Assembly (NCBI GenBank): GCA_023957835.1
Contig: JAMLGP010000001.1
Coordinates: 1,419,575-1,483,574, forward strand
DNA: 64,000 nt
Direction of reading: 5' to 3'
Source: Homoserinimonas sp.
GTDB taxonomy: Bacteria > Actinomycetota > Actinomycetes > Actinomycetales > Microbacteriaceae
The position numbers and the translations under genes are program-made. Positions within the stretch are counted from its first letter, which is position 1, and every line of letters starts with the position of its first letter. Shown here in pieces: positions 54,479 to 63,565 of this stretch. Under the pieces are notes generated by a model. That model was given only the letters and a program-made list of their open reading frames with translations, ran no database searches and was not told the DNA's origin.

Positions 54479-55345
54479 GTGGCCGGCTCAATTCTTGTAA
54501 CCGGTGCCGGCGGAATGCTCGGCCGCGACCTTCAGGAAGTGCTCGACGGTGCCCCGTTTACGGCGCTCAATCGAAGCGAACTGGACATCACTGATCTCTC
54601 TGCGGTGAAAACCGCTGTTTCGGGCCACGAGGTTGTAATCAATTGCGCCGCTTTCACGAAAGTCGATGATGCCGAGAGTCGAGAGTCCGAAGCTTTCGCA
54701 ATAAATGCGACCGGTGCCACGAACCTTGCCCGAGCGGCTGCGACCGAAGGAGCGAGGCTCATTCAAGTCTCGACGGACTATGTTTTCGACGGGCGCGCGA
54801 CATCCCCCTATTCAGAGGACTCGCCGCGCAACCCGGTATCGGCCTATGGCAAAACGAAGGCCGAAGGCGAAAGACTCGCGCTTGAACTGAACCCCGGCAG
54901 GACCCTCATCGTTCGCACGGCCTGGCTGTATGGCGCACACGGGCCGAACTTCGTAAAGACCATGCTTCGACTGGCTGCGGAGCGCGAGTCGCTCACGGTG
55001 GTCGACGATCAAGTTGGGCAGCCGACCTGGACTCGGGATGTCGCCGTCCAGATCAAACGACTGATCGAGGCGGATGTCGCAGAGGGCATCTTTCACGCAA
55101 CCAGCTCCGGCCGGACCTCGTGGTTCGGCTTCGCGCGCGCAATCTTCGAACTCGCCGGGCTCGATCCGAAACGAATCTCGCCAATCAGCAGCGCCGACTT
55201 CGTTCGCCCCGCACCAAGGCCCGCCTTCTCGGTGCTAGGCCACGATGCCTGGGCGAAGGCCGGAATCCCGCCGATCGGCGACTGGGCCGAGAGGCTGCGT
55301 GAGGCCGCGGAAGCCGGAGTGCTCAGTGCTGAGATTGCACCCTAG
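54479..55345 (+). CDS. rfbD: dTDP-4-dehydrorhamnose reductase
   Basis: Last step of dTDP-L-rhamnose synthesis. The 288-residue SDR has VTGAGGMLGRDLQEVL, NCAAFTKVDDAES, QVSTDYVFDGRATSPYSE, SAYGKTKAEGERLAL (YxxxK) and RTAWLYGAHGPNFVKTML. The GTG at 54479 lies 1 bp after the toxin stop. It is convergent with the LCP gene. Confidence 0.95.
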   Translation: MAGSILVTGAGGMLGRDLQEVLDGAPFTALNRSELDITDLSAVKTAVSGHEVVINCAAFTKVDDAESRESEAFAINATGATNLARAAATEGARLIQVSTDYVFDGRATSPYSEDSPRNPVSAYGKTKAEGERLALELNPGRTLIVRTAWLYGAHGPNFVKTMLRLAAERESLTVVDDQVGQPTWTRDVAVQIKRLIEADVAEGIFHATSSGRTSWFGFARAIFELAGLDPKRISPISSADFVRPAPRPAFSVLGHDAWAKAGIPPIGDWAERLREAAEAGVLSAEIAP

Positions 55346-55360
55346 TTTCGAAGTCGAACC

Positions 55361-56707
55361 TTAGTCTTCGGGTTTCGGAGTTTCGGTCGCCGGATTGAAA
55401 GCAGCTTCAATCGCGGCCGCGATCTTGTCGTAGTCCGGGTGCGCCGGGTCGAACTCCTTAGGCACGAGCTCAAGTCGCGTGACCTCGAGCTTCCTCGCCT
55501 TTAGCGCGAGGTCGCCAAGCGGCCCGAGCATTGTCGCAGGAATATCCGTTTTGACTACCTGAGTTCCCGCCTCGGCAATCGACTGAAAGCGGAGGATCAC
55601 GTTTGCGGGAGTGAACTGCCTGAGAATCGCCTCCTGGACATCCCGCTGTCTGCCCATTCTCGAATAGTCGGAACTTTCAAATCTCGACCGCGAATACCAG
55701 AGGGCGGTCTGGCCGTCGAGATGCTGAGTGCCCTTCTCTACCCAGGCGAAGGGCTTGGCGCCGGGAATTGCCGCAGCGAGCGGAGTGCGCTCGGCAACTT
55801 CGAGGGTGATCCCGCCGAGCGAATCAATCAGGTCGGCAAAACCCTGCATGTCGATCAGTACAAAATACTGGAGCTTGAGTCCGAGCACCCCTACTACGGC
55901 ATCCCGCATGGCCTCTATTCCAGGCTGCGAGCCGTTCTTCTCCGCCTCGGGGTATAGTTCCGGATGCTCCTGGGCGTAGGTGTACAGGTAGCTGATCAGG
56001 CACTTATCGCCGCAGTCATAGCCGTTCGGGAACGGGCCATAGAGAGGCGAGTCCTCCACGAATCTTATGAGCTCCATGTTGCGCGGAATCCCGATCATGA
56101 CGAGCTTGCCGGTGGCCGCATCGATGCTCGCAACCGAGATGCTGTCCGGCCGCAGTCCCATCCGATCCGGACCGGCATCTCCGCCCAGCAGCAGAATGTT
56201 GTACCGGCCGTCTGCCGGCGGCTCGATCTTGCTCTGGTTATCAAAGATCTTCTGGATGGAAGAGCGCGCAGTTCCGGCCAGGCTCGCCCCGTAGCCGGCA
56301 ACTCCCACTCCCGCCACGAGCCCGACCAGCGCGATCGCTGCCACTGCCCACCGGGCGACGGAGCCAAGTCGAACCAGCCGAACCAGCCGCAGGGTGTCGA
56401 AAGTGAGAACAAACCAGAGCAGGCAGTAACAAACCAGCATTACCTGTCCGACAGTCAGGACGATCGGGTTTGTCAGAAGGCTGATTATCGTCGCCGGCCA
56501 AAGCCAGTTGAGAATCAGTCCAAGAATGATCACTCCCGCCGCGAAAAGTGTCGCCCAAATACCGATCTTGCCCAAAACTCGATTCCCCGCGAGCAATTGC
56601 GCAGAACCGGGAATGAGAAAGTTCAGTGCTACGAGCCACCAGGCGCGCCTGGTCATGACCTCCGGTGAAGAGGCGTCCGGATTCCGGATCGGGCTAGGTC
56701 GGCTCAC
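55361..56707 (-). CDS. LytR-CpsA-Psr (LCP) family glycopolymer transferase
   Basis: A 448-residue protein. The N-terminal part has four or five membrane segments, unlike the single anchor of classic LCP proteins. The LCP domain shows [52 protein letters not shown] and [21 protein letters not shown], with the Arg/Asp that bind the polyprenyl pyrophosphate. It likely transfers the glycan made by the neighbouring locus to peptidoglycan. The GTG at 56707 overlaps the purE stop (GTGA). Confidence 0.93.
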   Translation of the reverse strand: MSRPSPIRNPDASSPEVMTRRAWWLVALNFLIPGSAQLLAGNRVLGKIGIWATLFAAGVIILGLILNWLWPATIISLLTNPIVLTVGQVMLVCYCLLWFVLTFDTLRLVRLVRLGSVARWAVAAIALVGLVAGVGVAGYGASLAGTARSSIQKIFDNQSKIEPPADGRYNILLLGGDAGPDRMGLRPDSISVASIDAATGKLVMIGIPRNMELIRFVEDSPLYGPFPNGYDCGDKCLISYLYTYAQEHPELYPEAEKNGSQPGIEAMRDAVVGVLGLKLQYFVLIDMQGFADLIDSLGGITLEVAERTPLAAAIPGAKPFAWVEKGTQHLDGQTALWYSRSRFESSDYSRMGRQRDVQEAILRQFTPANVILRFQSIAEAGTQVVKTDIPATMLGPLGDLALKARKLEVTRLELVPKEFDPAHPDYDKIAAAIEAAFNPATETPKPED

Positions 56708-57198
56708 AGCCCCGACTTGAGTGCAGAATTCTTCGCTTCTACTGAACGTTCAAGTTCAATGGCGAACTCTTCGAGCTTCGCCGCGAGACCTGAGTCGCTT
56801 GCCCCGAGGATTCTCGCGGCCAGAATCCCCGCGTTCTTCGCCCCGCCGATCGAAACGGTTGCAACCGGAATTCCTGAGGGCATCTGCACGATCGAAAGCA
56901 GCGAGTCCAGCCCATCGAGTCGCGTTAAAGGCACTGGAACGCCGATGACCGGCAGGGTCGAAACCGAGGCGAGCATTCCGGGTAGGTGGGCTGCCCCACC
57001 TGCGCCCGCGATTATGCACTTGAGCCCGCGGGACGCTGCTGCCTTCCCCCAGGCAATCATTTTCTCCGGTGTTCGGTGCGCGGAGAGTACTTCTACTTCG
57101 AACGGGATGTCGAACTGCTTGAGGGCTGCCACAGCATCCTGCATGACAGCCCAGTCGGAATCGGAGCCCATGACAACTGCCACGAGAGGTTTCGGCAT
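56704..57198 (-). CDS. purE: 5-(carboxyamino)imidazole ribonucleotide mutase
   Basis: Class I PurE, which moves the carboxyl of N5-CAIR to C4 in purine synthesis. The 164-residue protein has [30 protein letters not shown] and [16 protein letters not shown]. It follows purK on the same strand, 17 bp away. TACCAT 7 nt before the ATG gives a possible extra promoter. Confidence 0.96.
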   Translation of the reverse strand: MPKPLVAVVMGSDSDWAVMQDAVAALKQFDIPFEVEVLSAHRTPEKMIAWGKAAASRGLKCIIAGAGGAAHLPGMLASVSTLPVIGVPVPLTRLDGLDSLLSIVQMPSGIPVATVSIGGAKNAGILAARILGASDSGLAAKLEEFAIELERSVEAKNSALKSGL

Positions 57199-57205
57199 GT
57201 CTCCA

Positions 57206-57211
57206 ATGGTA
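57206..57211 (-). promoter_or_regulatory. Putative -10 of purE
   Basis: TACCAT on the minus strand, 7 nt before the ATG at 57198. Lies in the short purK-purE gap, so transcription from the purK side is also expected. Confidence 0.35.
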
Positions 57212-57215
57212 TTTG

Positions 57216-58346
57216 CTAGCGGCTCAGGGCATCCGCTGCGGCACGCGCCTCGAAAGCGGCATCTTCGAGATTGTCCCCGCAGACAGTAACGTGGCCGACT
57301 TTTCTTCCCGGTCTCGGCTCCTTGCCGTAATTGTGAAGCTTTGCCAGAGAGTAGTCCTCCATTACGGCCCGATAGCTCTCGTCAAGGGTCCGCTCGGTCG
57401 AGCCGCCGAATACGTTGACCATTACCGTCCACGGGCATCGAATTCCGGTCGGGCCAAGCGGCAGGTCGAGAATCGCCCTCAAGTGCTGTTCGAACTGACT
57501 CGTAGTCGAACCTTCGATGCTCCAGTGGCCGGAGTTGTGCGGCCTCATGGCCAGCTCGTTCACGAGCACTCGTTCGTCGAGAGTCTCAAACATTTCCACA
57601 GCAAGCACCCCGACCACTCCAAGCCCCTCGGCGATTTCCACTGCGATCTCCGCGGAGACTTCGGACAGTCTCGGCGACTGATGCGGGGCGGGAGCAATTA
57701 CTTCTGCACACACCCCGTCTTTCTGAAGGCTCTCCACAACCGGCCAGGAAAGAACCTGACCGGAAGGTCTTCTCGCGACAGACTGCGCGATTTCCCGCCG
57801 GAAGTCGACGAATTCTTCCACCAACAGGTGCCCGCCGTGACCATCTTCGGCCAGAAACGCAAACCAGTCTTCTACCTCAACCGAAGAACTGACCACCCGC
57901 ACTCCCTTTCCGTCATAGCCGCCGCGAGCGGTCTTGACTACCGCGGTGCCGCCATGCGAGGAGATGAAACGGTCCAGTTCCGCCGGTTCCGCAACCGCTT
58001 CCCAGTCGGGAATCGGAACGCCTAGTTCTGCCAGCCGCTCGCGCATTAGCAGCTTGTCCTGCGCGAACTGCAAGGCACCGGATCCCGGGCGCACCGCAAT
58101 TCCCTTACCTTCGAGTTTGCGCAGTACGGCTTGCGGAACGTGCTCGTGATCGAAGGTCAGCACGTCGACCTCGCTGGCGAATTCAAGTACGGTCTCGGCA
58201 TCCCGATAGTCGCCGACCCGGGCTGCGGCAAGGTTGGCCGACATCCCTTTTGTCTCTGCGAGAACCCGCAGTTCGACGCCGAGTGCGACCGCGGGAGGGA
58301 TCATCATTCTGGCGAGCTGCCCCCCGCCGACCACTCCAACGATCAT
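57216..58346 (-). CDS. purK: 5-(carboxyamino)imidazole ribonucleotide synthase
   Basis: ATP-grasp enzyme that carboxylates AIR to N5-CAIR. The 376-residue protein starts [15 protein letters not shown] at the ATG 58346; a longer frame to 58634 is a shadow across the divergent GtrA gene. [20 protein letters not shown] is the ATP-grasp loop, and [19 protein letters not shown] the metal site. It is divergent from GtrA with a 103-bp gap. It works with purE downstream. Confidence 0.96.
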   Translation of the reverse strand: MIVGVVGGGQLARMMIPPAVALGVELRVLAETKGMSANLAAARVGDYRDAETVLEFASEVDVLTFDHEHVPQAVLRKLEGKGIAVRPGSGALQFAQDKLLMRERLAELGVPIPDWEAVAEPAELDRFISSHGGTAVVKTARGGYDGKGVRVVSSSVEVEDWFAFLAEDGHGGHLLVEEFVDFRREIAQSVARRPSGQVLSWPVVESLQKDGVCAEVIAPAPHQSPRLSEVSAEIAVEIAEGLGVVGVLAVEMFETLDERVLVNELAMRPHNSGHWSIEGSTTSQFEQHLRAILDLPLGPTGIRCPWTVMVNVFGGSTERTLDESYRAVMEDYSLAKLHNYGKEPRPGRKVGHVTVCGDNLEDAAFEARAAADALSR

Positions 58347-58449
58347 CTCCCAGTTCCGCCCTTCAGATTCAGCGTTCTCAAAGTAGCCAGCAGATAGACT
58401 GCCAACCGCCTGAGACAATCTTCGCCCATATCCCTGATCCGGAGGAGCC

Positions 58450-58944
58450 GTGCGAGCACTCTTTACGCAGTTGCTTCGATTCGGCGCGGTCGGCGGAGTC
58501 GGATTCGTGATCGATGTCGCGATCTTCAATTTGCTTCGAGTTACCGTGTTCTCACCGGAGAACCTCCACGAGGGTCCGGTGATAGCCAAAGTGATTTCGA
58601 CAGCGGTCGCAATTTTGTTCAACTGGATCGGCAATCGCTACTGGACTTTCGGTGCGCACCGAAGGGCGCAGGCTCTTAGAGAGGGAATCGAGTTTGTCCT
58701 CGTGAGCATCGGTGGAATGCTCATCGGGCTCGCCTGCCTTTGGGTTTCCCACTACCTGCTCGGTTACACTTCCCTGCTTGCGGATAACATCTCAACCAAT
58801 GTGGTCGGACTCGGGCTCGGTACCGCGTTCCGGTTCTGGCTGTACCGGGTTTGGGTTTTCAAGCCGCGGGCCGAAAAGGTTGCCGTGCAGCATCCGGTCA
58901 GTGTCGGTACCGGGTCGATCCCGACCGTTCCGGCCGTCGACTAG
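58450..58944 (+). CDS. GtrA family membrane protein
   Basis: A 164-residue protein with four membrane helices, of which FGAVGGVGFVIDVAIFNLLR is the first and the FNWIGNRYWTF motif follows. GtrA proteins flip or help the transfer of polyprenyl-phosphate sugars, and its site beside the LCP gene fits glycan attachment. The GTG at 58450 follows GGAGGAG. The last 25 residues are not conserved in the family. Confidence 0.92.
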   Translation: MRALFTQLLRFGAVGGVGFVIDVAIFNLLRVTVFSPENLHEGPVIAKVISTAVAILFNWIGNRYWTFGAHRRAQALREGIEFVLVSIGGMLIGLACLWVSHYLLGYTSLLADNISTNVVGLGLGTAFRFWLYRVWVFKPRAEKVAVQHPVSVGTGSIPTVPAVD

Positions 58945-58960
58945 TTAGGCGCCGTGAGCT

Positions 58961-59515
58961 TCAGCGACTCCCGAAGATCATGGTGTCGTCCGGTGGGGCC
59001 GACTCAGATGCCTGACGTCTGGCAGCTATCGGGTTGATGCTCTTTTCCATGAGGTCGTGCAGAGCGCTTTGGACCAGATTCGCTCCAGGTACGTCCTTGA
59101 GGACAACCGGATGTTCGAGCCCGGTATTGATCCGCACGTCGCCGCTGCCGAACATGGCCTGCAGAGCGTTCTTCCTGACGGTCACGTCGTAGCCTCTGCT
59201 GTGCAGCAGTTCCTGCCTGATCCGCACGAAGAAGCCGCGGCGAAGAATGATCCGCCTGGTCGTAATCGTGTACTTCCTCGAAAGCCAGCCAAGCAGGGGA
59301 AGAAGCCAGCAGAGAATGATCAGCAGGATCGCGCCAGCTGCCACCGCAACGTTCTGCCAGGTTTCGGTAAAGCGGCCGTAAAAGAAGAAAGCGCCGCCTA
59401 CCGTGGCGATGAGAATAATCGACGGCCAGAACATTGCCCTGCCGTGTGACCGCAGGCTCGCAACCAGGTGCTCCGGTTCCTGAGCACCTGCCTGAGGTCT
59501 GACGGGGGTAGACAT
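58961..59515 (-). CDS. Bacterial PH-domain membrane protein
   Basis: A 184-residue protein with two membrane segments (about residues 32-78) and a C-terminal bPH2 domain (YTITTRRIILRRGFFVRIRQ, VTVRKNALQAMFGSGDVRIN). Function unknown. It lies 3 bp downstream of birA on the same strand, a common pairing in actinobacteria, and is convergent with GtrA. Confidence 0.85.
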   Translation of the reverse strand: MSTPVRPQAGAQEPEHLVASLRSHGRAMFWPSIILIATVGGAFFFYGRFTETWQNVAVAAGAILLIILCWLLPLLGWLSRKYTITTRRIILRRGFFVRIRQELLHSRGYDVTVRKNALQAMFGSGDVRINTGLEHPVVLKDVPGANLVQSALHDLMEKSINPIAARRQASESAPPDDTMIFGSR

Positions 59516-59518
59516 GGT

Positions 59519-60328
59519 TCATTCATACCGTAGATGAGTTACATCTCCCGCGGCTATTTCACGGAGTTCTCCACCTGCGGATTCCCGAAGTTGAAGTCGC
59601 CCGGTCTCGTCGAGTCCGGTGGCGATACCTCTTACTTCCATTCCGCCTGGCAGATCAACTCGAACTCTCGCGCCGATGGTTGCGCAGTTTGCTCTTACTT
59701 CTGCCTTTAACTGTTCTACCTGCTCAGGGGTTCCTGAGCTCAGGGCCCTCCAGCCTGATTGAAGCGCGGCAAGGTACTCGACCAGAACTCGATCGGCGAT
59801 GCTCTCGGCATCCCCCTCCACTCCGTTTAGGGCGAGGGAAGTCGCAGTTGCCACCGGAAGCTCTTCGCGGCTCGCGGTGAGGTTGAGCCCTGCGCCAATC
59901 ACCACTGCCCTCCCTTCGGCGGCCAGCACACCGAGCAGGCCGCAGACCTTGGATCCGCGAATCAGAACATCGTTCGGCCACTTGATCTTCGCTTCGGGTT
60001 CGGAACCGGCCGCCGAAAGCACGCCATTTACTGCATCGACCATCGCCAATCCCGCGGCGAGCGCTATCCAGCCGAGCCTTTCGTTCACTGATTCCGCTTC
60101 CAGATCTTCGAGACTAAGCAGCACGGAGACTGCAAGCCCTTTGCCGGGAGGGGTCACCCAGGAGCGATCGAGCCTTCCGCGGCCGGAGGTCTGACTGAGA
60201 GTAGCGAGGATGCCGAAATCGGTGAACGACCCAGAGCTGGCGCGCACGGCAAGCTCGTCATTGGTAGAGCCAATCTCAGGGGCTACTTCCAGTTCGGGAT
60301 AAAGCGCGCGAGTCAGTTCGAAGTTCAC
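59519..60328 (-). CDS. birA: Biotin--[acetyl-CoA-carboxylase] ligase
   Basis: Joins biotin to carboxylase carrier domains. The 269-residue protein has EIGSTNDELAV, SQTSGRGRLDRSWVTPPGKG (the biotinyl-AMP loop), and AKIKWPNDVLIRG. It has no N-terminal helix-turn-helix, so it is monofunctional. The GTG at 60328 stands 6 nt after TAGCCT, which supports the start. The lipoyl domain at 39260-40384 uses a different system, so this ligase is not expected to act on it. Confidence 0.94.
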   Translation of the reverse strand: MNFELTRALYPELEVAPEIGSTNDELAVRASSGSFTDFGILATLSQTSGRGRLDRSWVTPPGKGLAVSVLLSLEDLEAESVNERLGWIALAAGLAMVDAVNGVLSAAGSEPEAKIKWPNDVLIRGSKVCGLLGVLAAEGRAVVIGAGLNLTASREELPVATATSLALNGVEGDAESIADRVLVEYLAALQSGWRALSSGTPEQVEQLKAEVRANCATIGARVRVDLPGGMEVRGIATGLDETGRLQLRESAGGELREIAAGDVTHLRYE

Positions 60329-60334
60329 CGATAA

Positions 60335-60340
60335 AGGCTA
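60335..60340 (-). promoter_or_regulatory. Putative leaderless -10 of birA
   Basis: TAGCCT on the minus strand, 6-nt spacer TTATCG, then GTG at 60328, without a Shine-Dalgarno site. Confidence 0.5.
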
Positions 60341-60489
60341 TTCGAAGCCCTCGCCAGACTTGAAGAAGTAACGGCGGGTTGAACTCGCCGAGCGCGCAAA
60401 CCGTGGACTCTGCGGCCTTCCTCCGAGTAGCCTGTGAGCCATAGGCCACCCGATGATGGCCCAACTGATCCCAAATCAAGGAGCTAATT

Positions 60490-61953
60490 TTGAGCGCCAA
60501 TACGGAAACCCCCGTGGCTAGCGCGTTGAGTATTGAAACCAACGCACTCAATCCAATTGATGAGAGTGAGCGCAAAGGCTCGCCCAAGTCGCTGTTCTGG
60601 CCCTGGTTCGCTGCCAACGTGTCCGTCTTCGGAGTGAGTTATGGTTCATTCCTGCTCGGGTTCGGAGTGTCATTCTGGCAGGCGACCATTATCGCCATTC
60701 TCGGAATCATCGTCTCGTTCCTGTTCTGCGGATTCATTTCCCTCGCAGGAAAGCGCGGTTCCGCCCCGACGCTGACCATTAGCCGGGCACCATTCGGAGT
60801 AAACGGAAACCGGCTGCCTTCGCTGATCTCCTGGATCATTACGGTCGGTTGGGAAACCGTGCTCGCGACCCTCGCTGTGCTGGCGACGACGAGCGTTCTG
60901 GGCACCTTCGGAGTCGACACCGGGCCGGTGACCCAAATCATCGCGCTCGTGATTATCGTCGGCCTGATTATTCTCGGCGGCATCTTCGGATTCACCCTCA
61001 TTATGAGAATGCAGACAGTGATTACGATCATCACCGGACTGCTCACCATCATCTACATCGTGCTCGTCTTCAACCACATCGACATGGCAGCCGTATTGGC
61101 AAAACCGGACGGCGACTTCGCAGCTATTCTCGGCGGATTCGTCTTTATGATGACCGGGTTTGGACTCGGCTGGGTTCAGGCGGCGGCGGACTACTCGCGC
61201 TACCTGCCGAGGAACTCGTCGAGCGGCGGAGTGGTCTGGTGGACTACGTTCGGCTCAGCAATCGCCCCGATCATCCTCGTCATTTTCGGTCTGCTGCTCG
61301 CAGGTTCTTCGCAGGAGCTGAGCGATGCGATTGGAGCAGACCCGATTGGCGCTCTCGCGGAGATCCTGCCGACCTGGTTCCTCATCCCGTTCGTAATTGT
61401 TGCGGTGCTCGGCCTGATCGGCGGGGCGATCCTGGACATCTACTCTTCGGGACTGGCTCTGCTAAGCGTGGGTCTGAAAGTACCGCGCTGGGTGGCCGCC
61501 TTCATTGATGGAATCATCATGACGATTGGAACCATCTACATGGTGTTCGTCGCCGGCGACTTCATCGGACCATTCCAGGCATTCCTGATCACCCTTGGCG
61601 TTCCGATAGCGGCCTGGTGTGGAATCTTCCTCGCCGACATGACTCTGCGCAAGAAGAGCTACGCGGAGCAGGACTTCTTCAACTCGAAGGGTCGCTACGG
61701 TTCGGTCAACTGGGTCTCGATCGGAACCCTCGTTGTTGCTACCGCAGTCGGCTGGGGACTCGTCTACATCTCGTGGGGTCCGGACTGGGTGCAGTGGCAG
61801 GGCTACCTGCTCGACGTACTCGGTCTCGGAGGCAAGGAAGGAACCTGGGCGGGAGCCAACATCGGCGTCCTTGCCGCCCTCGTGCTCGGCTACGTGCTCG
61901 TGCTAATTCTTGGCGGAAGCAAGGTCCGCAAGCAAGAAGCGATGGCCGAGTAG
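60490..61953 (+). CDS. NCS1-family nucleobase permease
   Basis: A 487-residue protein with about 12 membrane segments of the nucleobase-cation-symport-1 family. SLFWPWFAANVSVFGVSYGS (a W/F-rich first helix), SAPTLTISRAPFGVNGN and FGLGWVQAAADYSRYLP (the helix 6 signature) are present. Substrates of this family are cytosine, purines, allantoin or similar. It starts with TTG at 60490 after AAGGAG. It heads an operon with a hydrolase, an ADP-ribosylglycohydrolase-like protein and a sugar kinase. Confidence 0.9.
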   Translation: MSANTETPVASALSIETNALNPIDESERKGSPKSLFWPWFAANVSVFGVSYGSFLLGFGVSFWQATIIAILGIIVSFLFCGFISLAGKRGSAPTLTISRAPFGVNGNRLPSLISWIITVGWETVLATLAVLATTSVLGTFGVDTGPVTQIIALVIIVGLIILGGIFGFTLIMRMQTVITIITGLLTIIYIVLVFNHIDMAAVLAKPDGDFAAILGGFVFMMTGFGLGWVQAAADYSRYLPRNSSSGGVVWWTTFGSAIAPIILVIFGLLLAGSSQELSDAIGADPIGALAEILPTWFLIPFVIVAVLGLIGGAILDIYSSGLALLSVGLKVPRWVAAFIDGIIMTIGTIYMVFVAGDFIGPFQAFLITLGVPIAAWCGIFLADMTLRKKSYAEQDFFNSKGRYGSVNWVSIGTLVVATAVGWGLVYISWGPDWVQWQGYLLDVLGLGGKEGTWAGANIGVLAALVLGYVLVLILGGSKVRKQEAMAE

Positions 61954-61965
61954 GCAGTTTCGGCA

Positions 61966-62538
61966 ATGAGTTCAACAGTGCGGCCAGCCACGGAGGAAAC
62001 TCCGTGGCTGGTCGTAATCGACATGCAGGCAATCTTCCGCGACAAGTCAAGCGGCTGGAGCACTCCTGGTTTCGATTCGATTACACCTAACATTCAGAGG
62101 CTGATCGACAGCTTCGGCGAGAAGGTCGTGTTCACAAGATTCATCGCACCCGAAAAGCCGACCGGCGCCTGGGTGCCCTACTACGAGATCTGGCCGTTCG
62201 CTCTGGATGCCGGGCCGCTCAACGACATGGCCCCGGCTTTCGACACTTCCGGGCATCCGGTCGTGGACCTGCCGACCTTCGGCAAATGGGGGCCGGAACT
62301 TGACGCCGCAATTCAGGGCAGTCGCGAAATCGTGCTGGTCGGCGTCTCGACGGATTGCTGCGTAATCTCAACCGCGCTGCCGGCGGCGGACGCCGGAGTT
62401 CACGTAGTCGTGGCCTCAGACGCCTGCGCCGGAGTTAGCCCGGAAGACCATCAGAGGGCTCTCGACACCATGGCCATGTACGGCCCGCTAATCGAAATCA
62501 GCACGGCCGAAGAGGTACTGGCCTCAAGGTCTGCCTAG
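61966..62538 (+). CDS. Isochorismatase-like cysteine hydrolase
   Basis: A 190-residue hydrolase. The triad is visible as WLVVIDMQAIF (Asp), FGKWGPELDAA (Lys) and VGVSTDCCVISTALPAADAG (Cys). The nicotinamidase/ureidoacrylate amidohydrolase-like fold suggests cleavage of an amide or carbamoyl bond in a product of base breakdown. It lies 12 bp after the permease. Exact substrate unknown. Confidence 0.9.
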   Translation: MSSTVRPATEETPWLVVIDMQAIFRDKSSGWSTPGFDSITPNIQRLIDSFGEKVVFTRFIAPEKPTGAWVPYYEIWPFALDAGPLNDMAPAFDTSGHPVVDLPTFGKWGPELDAAIQGSREIVLVGVSTDCCVISTALPAADAGVHVVVASDACAGVSPEDHQRALDTMAMYGPLIEISTAEEVLASRSA

Positions 62539-62559
62539 TCGAAACTGGCAGACCGACGG

Positions 62560-63561
62560 ATGTCCACAATCGATCTTCAAAGTCGAGCTGCGGGTGCGCT
62601 CTACGGCCTCGCAATCGGCGACGCCCTCGGAATGCCCACCCAGTTGCTCTCTCCCGACGAAGTGCGCTCTCAGTTCGGCAAACTCGACTGGTTCGAACCG
62701 GCCGCGGCCGACCATCCGATTGCGGCCGGAATGCCAGCCGGGTCGATTACCGACGACACCGAGCAGGCGCTGCTCCTCGCGCAGGCACTGATCGACGGTC
62801 GGGGCCACGTTGACCAGGAGGCATTCGCGCTCTCGCTCCTTCGCTGGGAAGAGCAAATGAAGGCCCGGGGTTCGCTGGATCTGCTGGGGCCGTCAACCAA
62901 GGCGGCAGTCGAAGCCGTCGCCGAGGGGGTTCCGGCTTCAGAAGCGGGGAAGAACGGCGCGACCAACGGGGCGGCAATGCGGATTACGCCGGCGGGGATC
63001 GTGGCCGGTTCGAAGGATCTCGACTCTCTCGTTGCGCTCGTAATCGAATCGAGTGCGGTGAGCCACAATACGAACATCGCACTTTCCGGGGCCGCGGCCA
63101 TTGCGGCCGCCGTAAGCGCGGGCATTGACGGAGCCGACTGCCTGCAGGCGCTCCAATTAGGTCTCGAGGCCGCTCGACTCGCCTCGACCCGCGGAAACTG
63201 GGTGGCTGGCGGCGGCGTTCCAGAGCGAATTGAACTCGCACTTGGTCTCGCTGATTCGTCGCGGCCTAAGGATTCTGCGGGAGCGATCATGCGGCTGCTC
63301 GGCACGAGCCTTGCGACTCAGGAATCGGTGCCGACCGCGATCGGGATTGCGGCCTGCTATCCCGACGATCCGTTCGCCGCCTGCCTGGCCGCGGCGGCAT
63401 CCGGTGGCGACAGCGACACGATCGCGGCTATGGCCGGTGCGATCCTCGGAGCGGTTCACGGGGTGGAGGCGTTCCCTACCGAAGCCATCGAGCTCGTGTG
63501 CTCGGTCAACAAGCTGGATCTCGACTCGGTGGCGGCCAAGTTGCTCAAATTGAGAAGGTAG
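62560..63561 (+). CDS. ADP-ribosylglycohydrolase family protein
   Basis: A 333-residue protein of the DraG/ARH fold. GALYGLAIGDALGMPTQLLS, SITDDTEQALLLAQAL (DDTE metal site) and SGGDSDTIAAMAGAILGAVHG (second metal site) are intact. The pairing with a PfkB kinase and a nucleoside/base permease recalls E. coli yegT-yegU-yegV, so it may split a nucleoside-like N-glycoside instead of protein ADP-ribosylation. That is inference from context. Confidence 0.9.
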   Translation: MSTIDLQSRAAGALYGLAIGDALGMPTQLLSPDEVRSQFGKLDWFEPAAADHPIAAGMPAGSITDDTEQALLLAQALIDGRGHVDQEAFALSLLRWEEQMKARGSLDLLGPSTKAAVEAVAEGVPASEAGKNGATNGAAMRITPAGIVAGSKDLDSLVALVIESSAVSHNTNIALSGAAAIAAAVSAGIDGADCLQALQLGLEAARLASTRGNWVAGGGVPERIELALGLADSSRPKDSAGAIMRLLGTSLATQESVPTAIGIAACYPDDPFAACLAAAASGGDSDTIAAMAGAILGAVHGVEAFPTEAIELVCSVNKLDLDSVAAKLLKLRR

Positions 63562-63565
63562 GGCA

